Source of the DNA: Paracoccaceae bacterium
GTDB lineage: Bacteria > Pseudomonadota > Alphaproteobacteria > Rhodobacterales > Rhodobacteraceae
DNA: 64,000 nucleotides
Reading direction: 5' to 3'
Assembly: GCA_016744015.1 (NCBI GenBank)
Contig: JADGFD010000009.1
Location: 57,990 to 121,989 of the forward strand
In this document: in pieces, positions 46,914 to 56,092 of the stretch
Layout of the letters: every line of letters begins with the position of its first letter
How positions within the stretch are numbered: position 1 is the first letter of the stretch
Position numbers and translations under genes: made by a program
Notes under the pieces: generated by a model
Databases searched by the model: none
Told to the model about the DNA's origin: nothing
What the model saw: the letters and a program-made list of their open reading frames with translations, nothing else

Positions 46914-47473
46914 GCACCATGACGGAAATTGATCTACAACCTGAATTGCATAGCGAAACCATATCATTGCGCCCAATGAGGGCAGATGGTTTCGAAGGCT
47001 TATGGGAAGCCGCAAGTGACCCCGCCACATGGGCTGGCCACCCAGCCAAAGACCGATACAAACGCAATGTATTCTTGAAATACTTCACCTTTTTGCTGGA
47101 AAACGGCGGCACACTGGTTGTGATTGATAATGTAGATGGCAAAATCATTGGCTGTTCGCGCTACTATTCGGCCCCCGTAAATCCGGAAAAGATTTCGATT
47201 GGCTATACCTTTTTGCACAACGCTTATTGGGGCGGCAGCACCAATTTTATAGTCAAAGAATTGATGCTCGGCCACGCTTTCAAAAACACAGATCAAGTCT
47301 GGTTTCATATCGACCCCAGCAATCTCCGCTCGCAAAAAGCCACGGCCAAACTCGGGGCGAGGCATATTAGCAATGAGGAGCTTAACCTTGGGGGCAGCTT
47401 GGCCAAATGGATGTGCTTTCAATTAATGAAACCTGACTGGGACGCCTTTATGGAATCGCGGGCTAAGCCATGA
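46910..47473 (+). CDS. GNAT-family N-acetyltransferase (RimJ/RimL-like)
   Basis: 187 residues. ETISLRPMRADGFEGLWEAA near the start and IGYTFLHNAYWGGSTNFIVK, then VWFHIDPSNLRSQKATAKLG, match the RimJ/RimL-type acetyltransferase fold that modifies protein N-termini or small amines. The start overlaps the VWA stop, and its own stop overlaps the start of a broken P450 gene. Substrate unknown. Confidence 0.88.
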   Translation: MSTMTEIDLQPELHSETISLRPMRADGFEGLWEAASDPATWAGHPAKDRYKRNVFLKYFTFLLENGGTLVVIDNVDGKIIGCSRYYSAPVNPEKISIGYTFLHNAYWGGSTNFIVKELMLGHAFKNTDQVWFHIDPSNLRSQKATAKLGARHISNEELNLGGSLAKWMCFQLMKPDWDAFMESRAKP

Positions 47474-47942
47474 GCACCGCCCCGTTTTCCGCCTCGACCT
47501 CGCAGCCTTTCGCCCCCCTATCCACAGCTCAAACACATGCGCGCTGAGGCCCCCATTGCCTTTGTGCCCGAGCTGAGCCGGACACCCCGCATTTTTCCTC
47601 CAGCTGCCCGGCGGGTTGATGACGGTGTTGAGGGACGAAAACATGGTGCGCAAGGGTGGCACGGCCCATGCCAAGGAGCGCAAGGCGATTTTTCCGGCGG
47701 TTTCATCGAAAACCGCGCGGGATCATTGGTCGGCGATGCTTGCCGCCTCGGCCGATGAAATTCTGGATGATATTACGCCGCTGGGCGAAGGCGATTTGTT
47801 CAGGAGTTATGCCATGCGGATTTCGGGCGAGGCCCTGCCAAAGATTTTTGCACGGCTCAAGCCGCAGCTAAGCGGTAAGCTGGAAGTGGCTAGCTGGGCC
47901 TTTTGCGGCGTGCTCGACCTGCCTTGCCGCTGGCAGGCCTAG
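47470..47942 (+). pseudogene. Cytochrome P450 remnant
   Basis: N-terminal fragments of a P450 in three frames. First MSTAPFSASTSQPFAPLSTA from the ATG overlapping the previous stop, then MRAEAPIAFVPELSR in a second frame, then VLRDENMVRKGGTAHAKERK, AIFPAVSSKTARDHWSAMLA and ISGEALPKIF in a third. The frame ends at 47942 without helix I, ExxR or the heme Cys. It is unrelated in sequence to the intact P450 at 6.2 kb. The assignment rests on remembered family patterns and is moderately sure. Confidence 0.6.
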
Positions 47943-47972
47943 CGCTTAAGTTAAGGAAAACGGGAGGCCAAA

Positions 47973-48311
47973 ATGAACAAAATCAAACACCTATGGCAAG
48001 AGCACCGGCTGTTGCTGATCGGTTTTTCAGTTGCCACGCTCGTCACGTTTTTCTTCCTGCTCCGCTTTGTGTTTTCGGTGATCTACTGGAGCTATAACCG
48101 CGATGTGCCGATAGCGCCATGGCAGCCCATCGGCTATGTGGCGCAATCTTATCAGGTTGAGCGCGCATGGCTAATGGGGCAAGCCAACATGCCCGAAGGT
48201 GTAAAATTTGAGCGCCTTACCGTGGAGGAAGCCGCCAAGATTGACGGCATAACTTACGAGGAAATGCGAGACCGTCTAGCCGCCGCTATTGCGGCTGAAC
48301 AGGCACAATGA
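47973..48311 (+). CDS. Small membrane protein coupled to dedA
   Basis: 112 residues. One membrane segment near the start (LLLIGFSVATLVTFFFLLRF, about 14-33), then IYWSYNRDVPIAPWQPIGYV and an acidic C-terminal helix (TVEEAAKIDGITYEEMRDRL). Not recognised; likely a conserved family, since it overlaps dedA by ATGA. A periplasmic C-terminus is plausible. Confidence 0.75.
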   Translation: MNKIKHLWQEHRLLLIGFSVATLVTFFFLLRFVFSVIYWSYNRDVPIAPWQPIGYVAQSYQVERAWLMGQANMPEGVKFERLTVEEAAKIDGITYEEMRDRLAAAIAAEQAQ

Positions 48312-48901
48312 CCGACCTCCTCCTTGAATTGGTCACCGCCTACGGGCTGATCATTTTGGCTGGCACCGTTTTTTTGGCCGCCCTTGGCGTGCCCGTACCC
48401 GGCACCGTGCTTTTGGTGCTCAGCGGGGCCTTTGCGGTGGGCGGAGACTTGGACCCGACACTGGTGGTGCTGACAGGGCTTAGCGCGGCTGTTGCGGGCG
48501 ATTTTACCGGCTATTTCATCGGGTTTAGCGGTGGTGATTGGTTGCAGACAAAGCTGGGCCATTCACTGCTGGGCAAGCAAGTGAATAAAGCCGAAGCCTT
48601 TATGGCCAAGTGGGGCGGGGTTGGCGTGTTTCTGAGCCGCTGGCTGGTGGCCCCGATTGGCCCCACGCTAAATTATGTAGCGGGCATCAGCGCATTTAAC
48701 TGGAAGCGATTTGTGTTGTGGGATGTGCTGGGAGAGGTCGTATGGGTTGGGCTTTATGTCGGCATCGGCATGCTGTTTTCAGCTTCGGCACTAGCGCTGG
48801 TTGACCTCATTGCCTCGGCAAGCTGGATGCTTTTGGGGGGCATCGGGATGTTTATTATGGGCAAACGCCTACTCATCGCGGCTAGAAAAATCAAAGCATA
48901 A
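48308..48901 (+). CDS. DedA-family membrane protein
   Basis: 197 residues with about five hydrophobic segments. The DedA/SNARE-associated signature is FLSRWLVAPIGPTLNYVAGI, with SAFNWKRFVLWDVLGEVVWV following; the Arg and Pro-Gly-rich turn are characteristic. DedA proteins are lipid scramblase-like transporters for undecaprenyl phosphate or phospholipids. It overlaps the small membrane gene upstream. Confidence 0.88.
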   Translation: MTDLLLELVTAYGLIILAGTVFLAALGVPVPGTVLLVLSGAFAVGGDLDPTLVVLTGLSAAVAGDFTGYFIGFSGGDWLQTKLGHSLLGKQVNKAEAFMAKWGGVGVFLSRWLVAPIGPTLNYVAGISAFNWKRFVLWDVLGEVVWVGLYVGIGMLFSASALALVDLIASASWMLLGGIGMFIMGKRLLIAARKIKA

Positions 48902-48917
48902 GGCTTATATAAAACCC

Positions 48918-49315
48918 ATGCTGCGTTTCTCCCCCATCCTGCTGGCCCTCATTATCGGCTATGTAACCTACCTGTTTTCAGCTCGGAAATCCAAGCGAGA
49001 CCTGACCAGAAACTCAACACCCTTGCAAGACAATTTGGCCGCTACCTGCCAATTATTGGTGGTTATGTGGCAAACTTCCTCATTCAAATGCTGGCTGCCT
49101 CACTTTCGCGCAAAGATGAATACGAGGCTGACGCTTACGGCGCGGCGCTGTTGCTGAAATCCGGCATTGATCTTTCCGCGCAAATCAGCATGTTTCGCAA
49201 GCAGGAAAGCTGGGGAACGGCTGACGGCGGCGCGCCTGCCTGGCTGCTGAGTCACCCCGAAACAGGGAAGCGCATTGCCGAGATTGAGAAGTTGAAGGCC
49301 AGTTGGGAAGCCTGA
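48918..49315 (+). pseudogene. M48-family metallopeptidase, core deleted
   Basis: The N-terminal anchor (MLRFSPILLALIIGYVTYLF, then SARKSKRDLTRNST) is intact. After about 49017 the frame changes and the C-terminal block follows: LARQFGRYLPIIGGYVANFL, SLSRKDEYEADAYGAALLLK, APAWLLSHPETGKRIAEIEK. The entire middle, including the HEXXH zinc motif, is missing, so no protease activity is possible. The EADAY motif identifies the family. Confidence 0.85.
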
Positions 49316-49322
49316 GCAAGGA

Positions 49323-49454
49323 TCGAAATTAAGGACCATCGAGGCCCTTAATTTCGACACGCCCGAGGGGGCGTGAAATGCGCGAATGTTCGATCTAGGC
49401 GCCAACGCCAAGCGCAGCTTGGTTATGGAATATCGCGCTTGCGCGATTCCTTTA
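49323..49454. repeat. Hairpin cluster between convergent units
   Basis: Three hairpins: a perfect 12-bp arm pair tcgaaattaagg / ccttaatttcga (49323-49357), cacgccc-gagg-gggcgtg (49358-49375), and a palindrome around gaatatcgcgcttgcgcgattc. It separates the M48 remnant from the permease gene on the other strand and may stop transcription, but there is no T tract. Confidence 0.5.
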
Positions 49455-49475
49455 GGTCAGTTGAACACCCATGCC

Positions 49476-50165
49476 TTAACGCGAGATTTTCAGATGCCCA
49501 AGATAACGCTTTTCTAACTGCCTGAAGGCAAACACCACCACAAAGGCCAGCGCCATATAAAGCGCAGCAGCGGTCAGGAAACCCTCATAGGCAAGATAAT
49601 AGCGCGCATTCAGCGTGCGTCCCACGCCCAAAATATCCTGAATAGTAATCACACTGGCCACCACTGAGCCATGCAGCATAAACACCACCTCATTGCCGTA
49701 TTGTGGCAAAGCGCGTCGCAGGGCCGAAGGGATTAGCACAAGGCGGTTCACTTTAAAGGGTGACATCCCGAGCGACTTTGCCGCCTCTAGTTCTCCAGCC
49801 GGCACAGATTGCACAGCCCCCCTTATGATCTCGGTGGCATAGGCCCCTGAATTCAGCGAAAACGCAATCAGGGCACACCACCATGCCTCGCGCAAAACCA
49901 CCCACGCAAAGCTGTCTCGCACCCATTCGAACTGCGAAAGACCGTAGTAAATAAGGTAAAGCTGCACCAGCAACGGTGTGCCCCGAAACGCATATACATA
50001 TGCGTTTATCAGCTTTGAACCGATGCCGTTTGATTTCGCGCGGATCATGCCAAAGGGCAGCGCGATGCAAAAGCCTATGAGTAGCGAAAGCATGGTCAGT
50101 TGCAGCGTCATCCACATGCCACCGGCAAATAAATGCCAATTGTCAAGCACCAGATCAAACCGCAT
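49476..50165 (-). CDS. Polar amino acid ABC transporter permease (HisM-like)
   Basis: 229 residues, about five membrane segments. Starts FAGGMWMTLQLTMLSLLIGF and has the EAA loop AVQSVPAGELEAAKSLGMSP, which contacts the ATPase. The protein forms a channel with the HisQ-like permease, and their genes overlap by 11 bases. Substrate is likely a basic or polar amino acid or opine, judged from the family only. Confidence 0.9.
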   Translation of the reverse strand: MRFDLVLDNWHLFAGGMWMTLQLTMLSLLIGFCIALPFGMIRAKSNGIGSKLINAYVYAFRGTPLLVQLYLIYYGLSQFEWVRDSFAWVVLREAWWCALIAFSLNSGAYATEIIRGAVQSVPAGELEAAKSLGMSPFKVNRLVLIPSALRRALPQYGNEVVFMLHGSVVASVITIQDILGVGRTLNARYYLAYEGFLTAAALYMALAFVVVFAFRQLEKRYLGHLKISR

Positions 50166-50847
50166 CGCCGTGCTCCTTTAGCGCATAGCGCCGCTCGGCA
50201 TAGTTGAAAATGGTTTGGCTGACCCAAGTGAAAAACAGGTAGGTAAAAAACACAGCCGTAAAGAAAAGGAACGGCTCGCGCACCGATTTTCCGGCGTCAT
50301 TTGCAAGGCCCACAAGGTCCTCCAAACCAATCACCGACACCACGGCGGTGGACTTAATAAGCACCTGCCAGACATTGGCATAGCCCGGCAGGGCAAAGCG
50401 GATAAGCTGTGGCAGCGTGACCGCGCGCAACACCTGAAACGGGCGCATCCCCATGCTCATTGCCGCCTCACGCTGGCCCGCAGGCACGGTCATATAAGCA
50501 CCGCGAAAAGTCTCGGTGAGGTAGGCGCCATAGATAAAGCCAATGGCGGCCACCCCGGCCCAAAACTTGGAAAGCTCAACATAGTCAAGCCCTACAGCCT
50601 TACCCGCAAGATTAATCAACCTTTGGCCGCCAAAATAAATTAGCAGGATCAGCACAAGGTCTGGCACCCCGCGCACAATGGTGGTGTAGGTAAACACGAT
50701 GGCACGCACAATGCGCCCGCCGTTAATTCTGCCCATCGCGCCAAGCCCGCCCAGCAGCGTCGCCAACGCCAGTGAGACCAGCGCCAGCGCCAGCGTCGTC
50801 ACCGCCCCACGCAGCAGCAGGGGCACGTATTCTATCAGGTTTTCCAT
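50155..50847 (-). CDS. Polar amino acid ABC transporter permease (HisQ-like)
   Basis: 230 residues with about five membrane segments. LLRGAVTTLALALVSLALAT near the start, then TTIVRGVPDLVLILLIYFGG, and the EAA loop YMTVPAGQREAAMSMGMRPF. The second half of the heterodimeric importer channel. It lies 39 bases after the substrate-binding protein gene. Confidence 0.91.
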   Translation of the reverse strand: MENLIEYVPLLLRGAVTTLALALVSLALATLLGGLGAMGRINGGRIVRAIVFTYTTIVRGVPDLVLILLIYFGGQRLINLAGKAVGLDYVELSKFWAGVAAIGFIYGAYLTETFRGAYMTVPAGQREAAMSMGMRPFQVLRAVTLPQLIRFALPGYANVWQVLIKSTAVVSVIGLEDLVGLANDAGKSVREPFLFFTAVFFTYLFFTWVSQTIFNYAERRYALKEHGDAV

Positions 50848-50886
50848 AGGTTAGCGGCGCACCAAATGACGCGCCGCAAAGCTTTC

Positions 50887-51639
50887 TTATTCGCCACCAT
50901 AGATGTCGATGTCGAAATACTTATCATTAATGGCCGCATATTCGCCCGAAGCGCGAATGGCCAGAACAGCCGCCGAGAAGGCATCCCGCAGCTCGGTATC
51001 CGCTTGGCGCACGCCAACGCCCGCACCTTCACCGTGGTATTTCGGCACCGAATACATTTCCCCAAAGAAGGCAAAGCCCTCGCCCGCATCGGTGCTGATA
51101 AAACCGTCATCCATGGCAATGGAATCGCCCATCGCGGCATCAATCCGGCCTGCTTGCAAATCAAGATACACTTCGTCTTGCGAACCATAGAGGCGCAGCT
51201 CTACATTCGGATACTCACCTTCCATGAAATCCTGATGGATGGTGCCGCGCTGCACGCCCACGACTTTGCCGTCAAGCGCATCGACCGCCATGCCTGCAGC
51301 GCCAATAAACCCGGCAGGGGAATTATAGTATTTCGCCGAGAAATCAATAACCTGCTTGCGCTCATCCGTGATCGACATCGAGGCAATAATCGCATCGCAC
51401 TTGCCCTCCAGCAAGGCCGGAATAATGCCGTCCCAATCGGTTTTAACCATGGTCGCTTCCACGCCCATTGCAGCGGCTAGCGCATTGGCAATGTCAATGT
51501 CAAAGCCCACCACCTCACCCGAGGCTTCGGTAGAGGAAAACGGCGGGTAAGCCCCCTCAACGCAGATATTTACACTGTCAGCCTGCGCCGACAGCGCAAT
51601 TGAGGACATGGCCGTCGCGGCCAGCAGGATCTTTTTCAT
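50887..51639 (-). CDS. Periplasmic amino acid-binding protein (SBP family 3)
   Basis: 250 residues. The signal peptide ends SSIALSAQA at about 20. The SBP signature SVNICVEGAYPPFSSTEASG, then GFDIDIANALAAAMGVEATM, matches lysine/arginine/ornithine/octopine binding proteins, as does KCDAIIASMSITDERKQVID. It delivers substrate to the adjacent permeases. No ABC ATPase gene is next to the operon within the window. Confidence 0.92.
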   Translation of the reverse strand: MKKILLAATAMSSIALSAQADSVNICVEGAYPPFSSTEASGEVVGFDIDIANALAAAMGVEATMVKTDWDGIIPALLEGKCDAIIASMSITDERKQVIDFSAKYYNSPAGFIGAAGMAVDALDGKVVGVQRGTIHQDFMEGEYPNVELRLYGSQDEVYLDLQAGRIDAAMGDSIAMDDGFISTDAGEGFAFFGEMYSVPKYHGEGAGVGVRQADTELRDAFSAAVLAIRASGEYAAINDKYFDIDIYGGE

Positions 51640-51757
51640 AAGTCTCTCCGAGTTGTTAAATTGGTTTGGTGCCGGTTATGCCGCCACCTTACCTGCGACT
51701 ATCATGCTTAAGCGCCGCATCGTCAAGCGCCCCTGACCGAAGGGAAGATTTTTTGCA

Positions 51758-51774
51758 GGGGGGTTAATCCCCCC
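51758..51774 (-). terminator. GC hairpin downstream of soxG
   Basis: gggggg-ttaat-cccccc, about ten bases beyond the soxG stop. A strong stem, but on the minus strand it is followed by tgcaaaaaa rather than T, so termination is less certain than hairpin formation. Confidence 0.45.
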
Positions 51775-51783
51775 AAGAAAAAT

Positions 51784-52341
51784 TCACCGGTTGAGATAGG
51801 CAGGAAGACTGCCCTTTTGCGCTGCGTTCACCAGCCAGTCAAACATAAATTGTTTGAGGCTGGCAAAACAAACCAGCGTTATTTCATCGTCAGCCTCCAT
51901 CCAAAAGGCCACCGCCACCTGCCCTAGGCGCGTGCGGCGAAAATCGCCTTGCGCAAAGGCCTCAGCAGACAGATCAACCGGCGCGCCCTTGGCCAGCACT
52001 TCGCGGGCGGCGTTGCCCTTTAAGGTCATAACCGCGCGGGCGTCAGATACATCAACCGCCAGTATAGGGGCTTTAATCTCGGTATGAAGTTGGTTCACGA
52101 GGTCTTCCGGTGTTGTGCCCTCTGGCACCATAACCAAAAGCTCATCAGGGGCCATCCATGCCACACCTTTTACGATCTTTCGGGGGGCAGGCACCGCAGA
52201 GCCAAGAACTTTTTTAAGGGCCGTGCGAGTGGCTTTATTGCTCAGGTCCGCCTTCAGCGTCATCATTGCCACCCGCCGTTGAGCCGCCACCAGTACCGCG
52301 CCACTGCCATCAATTTCACTAAAGCTCATCAGATCAGACAT
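51784..52341 (-). CDS. soxG: Sarcosine oxidase gamma subunit
   Basis: 185 residues from the ATG at 52341 (AAGGAG nine bases upstream). The SoxG subunit of heterotetrameric sarcosine oxidase, related to the glycine-cleavage T fold: VDVSDARAVMTLKGNAAREV, then GQVAVAFWMEADDEITLVCF and FASLKQFMFDWLVNAA. It overlaps the end of soxA by eight bases and ends the operon. Confidence 0.9.
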   Translation of the reverse strand: MSDLMSFSEIDGSGAVLVAAQRRVAMMTLKADLSNKATRTALKKVLGSAVPAPRKIVKGVAWMAPDELLVMVPEGTTPEDLVNQLHTEIKAPILAVDVSDARAVMTLKGNAAREVLAKGAPVDLSAEAFAQGDFRRTRLGQVAVAFWMEADDEITLVCFASLKQFMFDWLVNAAQKGSLPAYLNR

Positions 52342-55324
52342 CTTGTTGCGCTCCTTCTTTATCATAAAAAACCAGATCCACTACGCGGGCTTTGTGCACT
52401 TTGCTGCCGACCGGAAAGTCCAGCACTTCGCCCATTCGACTCTGGCCGCCGTTAATAAGTGCCATGGCAATGGGGTGGCCAAGCGTGGGTGAGAAATAGG
52501 TGGAGGTCACATGGCCAATGGCTTTGCCGCCCTCAACCGCATGGGCAGACTCTGGCAGCTTCTCAGTATCACTCAACGTCCGTAACCCCACTAACTGCTT
52601 ACGCCCTGCGGCCATCAAAAAGCTGCGCTGCATGCCGCGCTTGCCGATGAAATCTTCCTTCTTTTTAGACACCGCCCAGCTCATGCCAAGGTCATGCGGC
52701 GTGACGGTGCCGTCGGACTCGTCTCCCACCACCACAAAACCCTTTTCGCCGCGCATTACGTGCAGGGCCTCTGTGCCATAAGGCGCTATGCCAAAATCGG
52801 CTCCCGCCTGCAAAAGCAGATTCCAAAGCAGCAGCCCTTGCGAGGCAGGCACAGCGATCTCATAGGAAAGCTCCCCCGAGAAGGAAATCCGGAAAATACG
52901 GGCTTGGATGCCAGCCAGCTTACCATCAATAAAACCCATAAATGGCAGCGCTTCACGGCTAACATCCGTGCCGCCTAAAGCCTCCAGCACTTTGCGGGCA
53001 TTGGGTCCGGCCACCACGATTTGGGTAAATTGCTCGGTCAGGTTGGCGGTGAACACTTCAAGATCCCACCACTCGGTTTGCAGCCATTCTTCCATATGGG
53101 CATGGATACGGTCCGAGCCGCCAGTGGTAGTATGGCAGAGGAAGGTATCCTCGTCCAGCCGCGCCACCACGCCGTCATCCATCAGGAAGCCGTTTTCATT
53201 GCACATCAGGCCATAGCGGCATTTTCCGGGTTTGAGTGTGGACATCATGTTGGTGTAGAGCAAATCAAGGAACTTGCCCGCATCCGGCCCTTTGACGATG
53301 ATTTTGCCCAAGGTCGAGGCATCAAACAGGCCCACCGCGCCACGGGTCGCGAGAATTTCGCGGGTGATGGCATCTTGCGTGGTTTCGCCTGCCTGAATGT
53401 AGGCATAAGCGCGGCGCCAGTCGGCGACCGGCTCGAAAATTGCGCCGTGGCTTTTGTGCCAGCCGTCTATTGCGGTTTTGCGGGTGGGCTTAAAAAGCGG
53501 GCCAGAGGCCTCACCTGCAATAGAGCCCAACGAAATGGGCGTGTAGGGCGGGCGGAAGGTGGTGGTGCCAACCTGCGGGATTTCGGCATCCAGCGCGCCC
53601 GCCAGCACGGCGAGGCCGTTAATGTTGCTGAGTTTGCCTTGGTCGGTGGCCATACCAAGGGTGGTGTAGCGCTTGGTGTGCTCCACACTTTCATAGCCCT
53701 CGCGCGCGGCGAGCTGCACGTCTGACACCTTCACATCGTTCTGGAAATCAAGCCATGTTTTGGACCGTAGTTTATAAGGGGCTTGGGCAGGCATGGTCCA
53801 GATGGGAGCCATTGGCGTTTCATCAGGGGTTTGGGTCAGCCGGGGGGCGGCTTCCTCTTTGATGCTCCGCCCCACCTCGTCAGCCGCTTGGTGCGCCGCC
53901 GTGACGGCAGTGCTTATGCAGGCGTTAGTGCCAAGCGCGCCAGAGGCAGTGCCAGCGGCCAGCACAAAGCCTTCGCCGTTTTGGTCGGTTGGCGGGCGGG
54001 ATGGGTCTGGCGAGAACATGGCGTTCTCTTCATCCCAGTTGAGCTTACCGCCGCAATGGGACCATAGGTGGACCACCGGAGAAAAACCGCCTGATATGGC
54101 GACGCAATCACACGCGATACTCTCAACCGCGCCGCCGGTGCCGGATTGCAGGCAGACCTCAACAGCGGTGACATGCTTTTTGCCGATGACTTTAGCCACT
54201 CCGTGGCCGGTTTCAATGCGAATGCCCAGCGCGCGAGCTTGGTCAGACATCTCACCGCCGCCATTAGGGCGGGCATCAATGATGGCAGGCACCTCAAGGC
54301 CAGCGGCGTAGAGCGTGAGCGCGGTGCGGTAGGCGTCATCATTATTGGTGACCACCACCGTCCGCGCGCCGGAGGTAACGCCATAAAGCCGGATATAATC
54401 TCGCACGGCACTGGCAAGCATAACGCCGGGGATATCATTGCCGGCAAAATTTAGCGTGCGTTCTAAGGCGCCTGTGGCGGTGATGATGCGTTTGGCACGG
54501 ATACGCCAGAGGCGGTGGCGAGGGGTAGCAGCTGGGGCATGGTCGGTGAGGCGCTCATAGCCGAGCGCATAGCCGTGGTCAAATACGCCAGCGCCCTGAG
54601 TGCGGGCGCGTAGGGTGACGTTGGGCAGCTTGGCGATTTCAGCCAGCAAATGGGCGATATGCGCGGGGCCATCACGGCCATCCACCTCAATATCATCCAC
54701 CATAAAGCGGCCGCCAAAATGCGGGGATTGCTCCAGCAGCAACACTTTGGCACCGCTGCGGCCGGATTCCAGCGCAGCCTCAAGGCCTGCCACACCGCCG
54801 CCTATGATCAGAATGTCGGTGTAAGCGTAGAAATACTCATAGCGGTCGACATCGCGCTCTGTTGGCACTTGGCCGAGGCCTGCGGAATTGCGGATAATTG
54901 GCTCAAACAGGTGCTTCCACGCCCATTGCGGCTTCATGAAGGTTTTGTAATAAAAACCGGCGGGGAAAAACCGCGCAAGGCGATTATTCAGCGCGCCAAT
55001 ATCAAAATTCAGGCTTGGCCAGTGATTTTGCGAGCGGGCGGTGAGGCCGTCAAAAACCTCGGTGGTTGTGGCGCGTTGGTTGGGCTCAAAGCGCGCCCCC
55101 TCCCCCATATTCATCAGCGCGTTTGGCTCCTCGCCGCCGCTGGCAACAAGGCCGCGCGGGCGGTGGTATTTGAAGGAGCGGCCCAGCATACGCTGGTCAG
55201 CGGCCATGAGGGCCGAGGCGAGGGTATCGCCCTTGTAGCCCTGCACGGGTTTGCCGTTGAAGGTGAAACTGACAGGGTTGCTGCGGTCAATCAGACAGCC
55301 CGCATTTGGCAAACGGAAGCTCAT
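52334..55324 (-). CDS. soxA: Sarcosine oxidase alpha subunit
   Basis: 996 residues, usual length. The N-terminal ferredoxin-like domain (SFTFNGKPVQGYKGDTLASA; GRSFKYHRPRGLVASGGEEP), the NAD-binding domain with IIGGGVAGLEAALESGRSGA (about 170-190), and the C-terminal glycine-cleavage T/aminomethyltransferase domain that passes the methyl group to tetrahydrofolate. It demethylates sarcosine to glycine together with SoxB, SoxD and SoxG. It overlaps soxD by ATGA. Confidence 0.96.
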   Translation of the reverse strand: MSFRLPNAGCLIDRSNPVSFTFNGKPVQGYKGDTLASALMAADQRMLGRSFKYHRPRGLVASGGEEPNALMNMGEGARFEPNQRATTTEVFDGLTARSQNHWPSLNFDIGALNNRLARFFPAGFYYKTFMKPQWAWKHLFEPIIRNSAGLGQVPTERDVDRYEYFYAYTDILIIGGGVAGLEAALESGRSGAKVLLLEQSPHFGGRFMVDDIEVDGRDGPAHIAHLLAEIAKLPNVTLRARTQGAGVFDHGYALGYERLTDHAPAATPRHRLWRIRAKRIITATGALERTLNFAGNDIPGVMLASAVRDYIRLYGVTSGARTVVVTNNDDAYRTALTLYAAGLEVPAIIDARPNGGGEMSDQARALGIRIETGHGVAKVIGKKHVTAVEVCLQSGTGGAVESIACDCVAISGGFSPVVHLWSHCGGKLNWDEENAMFSPDPSRPPTDQNGEGFVLAAGTASGALGTNACISTAVTAAHQAADEVGRSIKEEAAPRLTQTPDETPMAPIWTMPAQAPYKLRSKTWLDFQNDVKVSDVQLAAREGYESVEHTKRYTTLGMATDQGKLSNINGLAVLAGALDAEIPQVGTTTFRPPYTPISLGSIAGEASGPLFKPTRKTAIDGWHKSHGAIFEPVADWRRAYAYIQAGETTQDAITREILATRGAVGLFDASTLGKIIVKGPDAGKFLDLLYTNMMSTLKPGKCRYGLMCNENGFLMDDGVVARLDEDTFLCHTTTGGSDRIHAHMEEWLQTEWWDLEVFTANLTEQFTQIVVAGPNARKVLEALGGTDVSREALPFMGFIDGKLAGIQARIFRISFSGELSYEIAVPASQGLLLWNLLLQAGADFGIAPYGTEALHVMRGEKGFVVVGDESDGTVTPHDLGMSWAVSKKKEDFIGKRGMQRSFLMAAGRKQLVGLRTLSDTEKLPESAHAVEGGKAIGHVTSTYFSPTLGHPIAMALINGGQSRMGEVLDFPVGSKVHKARVVDLVFYDKEGAQQDV

Positions 55325-55644
55325 GATATTTCCTCCCAGTCGGGCCGCTTGGCTTTGATACTGGTAATAATGCTTTTAGGTGGCTTCAGCGTTTGCGCGC
55401 TATAGGTGCCAAACACCTCAAGCGTTACGGCGCAGCGCGCGGCGTGAAACCACTTTCCGCAGCCATACACATGCCGCCAGCGCTCAAAAACGATCCCCTT
55501 GGGGTTTTTGCGCTCAAATAAGTAAGCCGTGAAGGCGTCATCCGAGCTGCCATCAGCATGGCGTTTCAGATGCGCCTCGCCGCCACCGTGAAATTCGGTT
55601 TCTTCGGCGGATACACCGCAATAGGGACAGGTTAACAGTAACAT
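55321..55644 (-). CDS. soxD: Sarcosine oxidase delta subunit
   Basis: 107 residues. The zinc-binding SoxD subunit: LLTCPYCGVSAEETEFHGGG, then ERWRHVYGCGKWFHAARC and EVFGTYSAQTLKPPK. The Cys and His ligands are intact. It overlaps soxA, and its start comes one base after the stop of an unrelated membrane-protein gene rather than after soxB. Confidence 0.95.
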   Translation of the reverse strand: MLLLTCPYCGVSAEETEFHGGGEAHLKRHADGSSDDAFTAYLFERKNPKGIVFERWRHVYGCGKWFHAARCAVTLEVFGTYSAQTLKPPKSIITSIKAKRPDWEEIS

Positions 55645-55645
55645 T

Positions 55646-56092
55646 TCATAGTCCTCGCAAAAATCCGATCAGTATTTCGCCAAAGCCCCATTGCAGGGTG
55701 CCGACCACTGAAAAAGCCAGCTCGTATTTGTAAGTTTCTACAGCCTTCTCTTCGGCCTTGGCCGCGAGCAGGTCATCAAAGTTTTCGGTAATTTGGTCGC
55801 GCAATTTGGGCATCGGCGTTGGGTCTTTGACCCCGTTATCTTCAACACGGCTGAAATAGCGCCACATCATGCGCGATTGGGTCAGAATCTGTGAATCCCA
55901 TCGGCGGCGGGCTTCCTGCACCATGAAGCGGTCGGTTAAAAACACAACGAAGCTGATGCAAAGCGCGAAGGAGCCAAGCGCGCCGAATATGTATGCGCTG
56001 CCATAAGAAATAGAAACCAAACTTGCGATCAACCAGAAGCCGAGTGCTGCATATAAGGTGATTCGCTGCCACTTACTAAAATGTTCTAACAA
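55646..56092 (-). CDS. Membrane protein of unknown function inserted before soxD
   Basis: 148 residues from a TTG start with a weak ribosome site; the first codon is uncertain. Two or three hydrophobic segments: ITLYAALGFWLIASLVSISY and IFGALGSFALCISFVVFL early, and VGTLQWGFGEILIGFL at the end. A charged central helix (FMVQEARRRWDSQILTQSRM) faces one side. Not recognised. It ends one base from soxD and may be transcribed with soxDAG. Confidence 0.65.
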   Translation of the reverse strand: MLEHFSKWQRITLYAALGFWLIASLVSISYGSAYIFGALGSFALCISFVVFLTDRFMVQEARRRWDSQILTQSRMMWRYFSRVEDNGVKDPTPMPKLRDQITENFDDLLAAKAEEKAVETYKYELAFSVVGTLQWGFGEILIGFLRGL

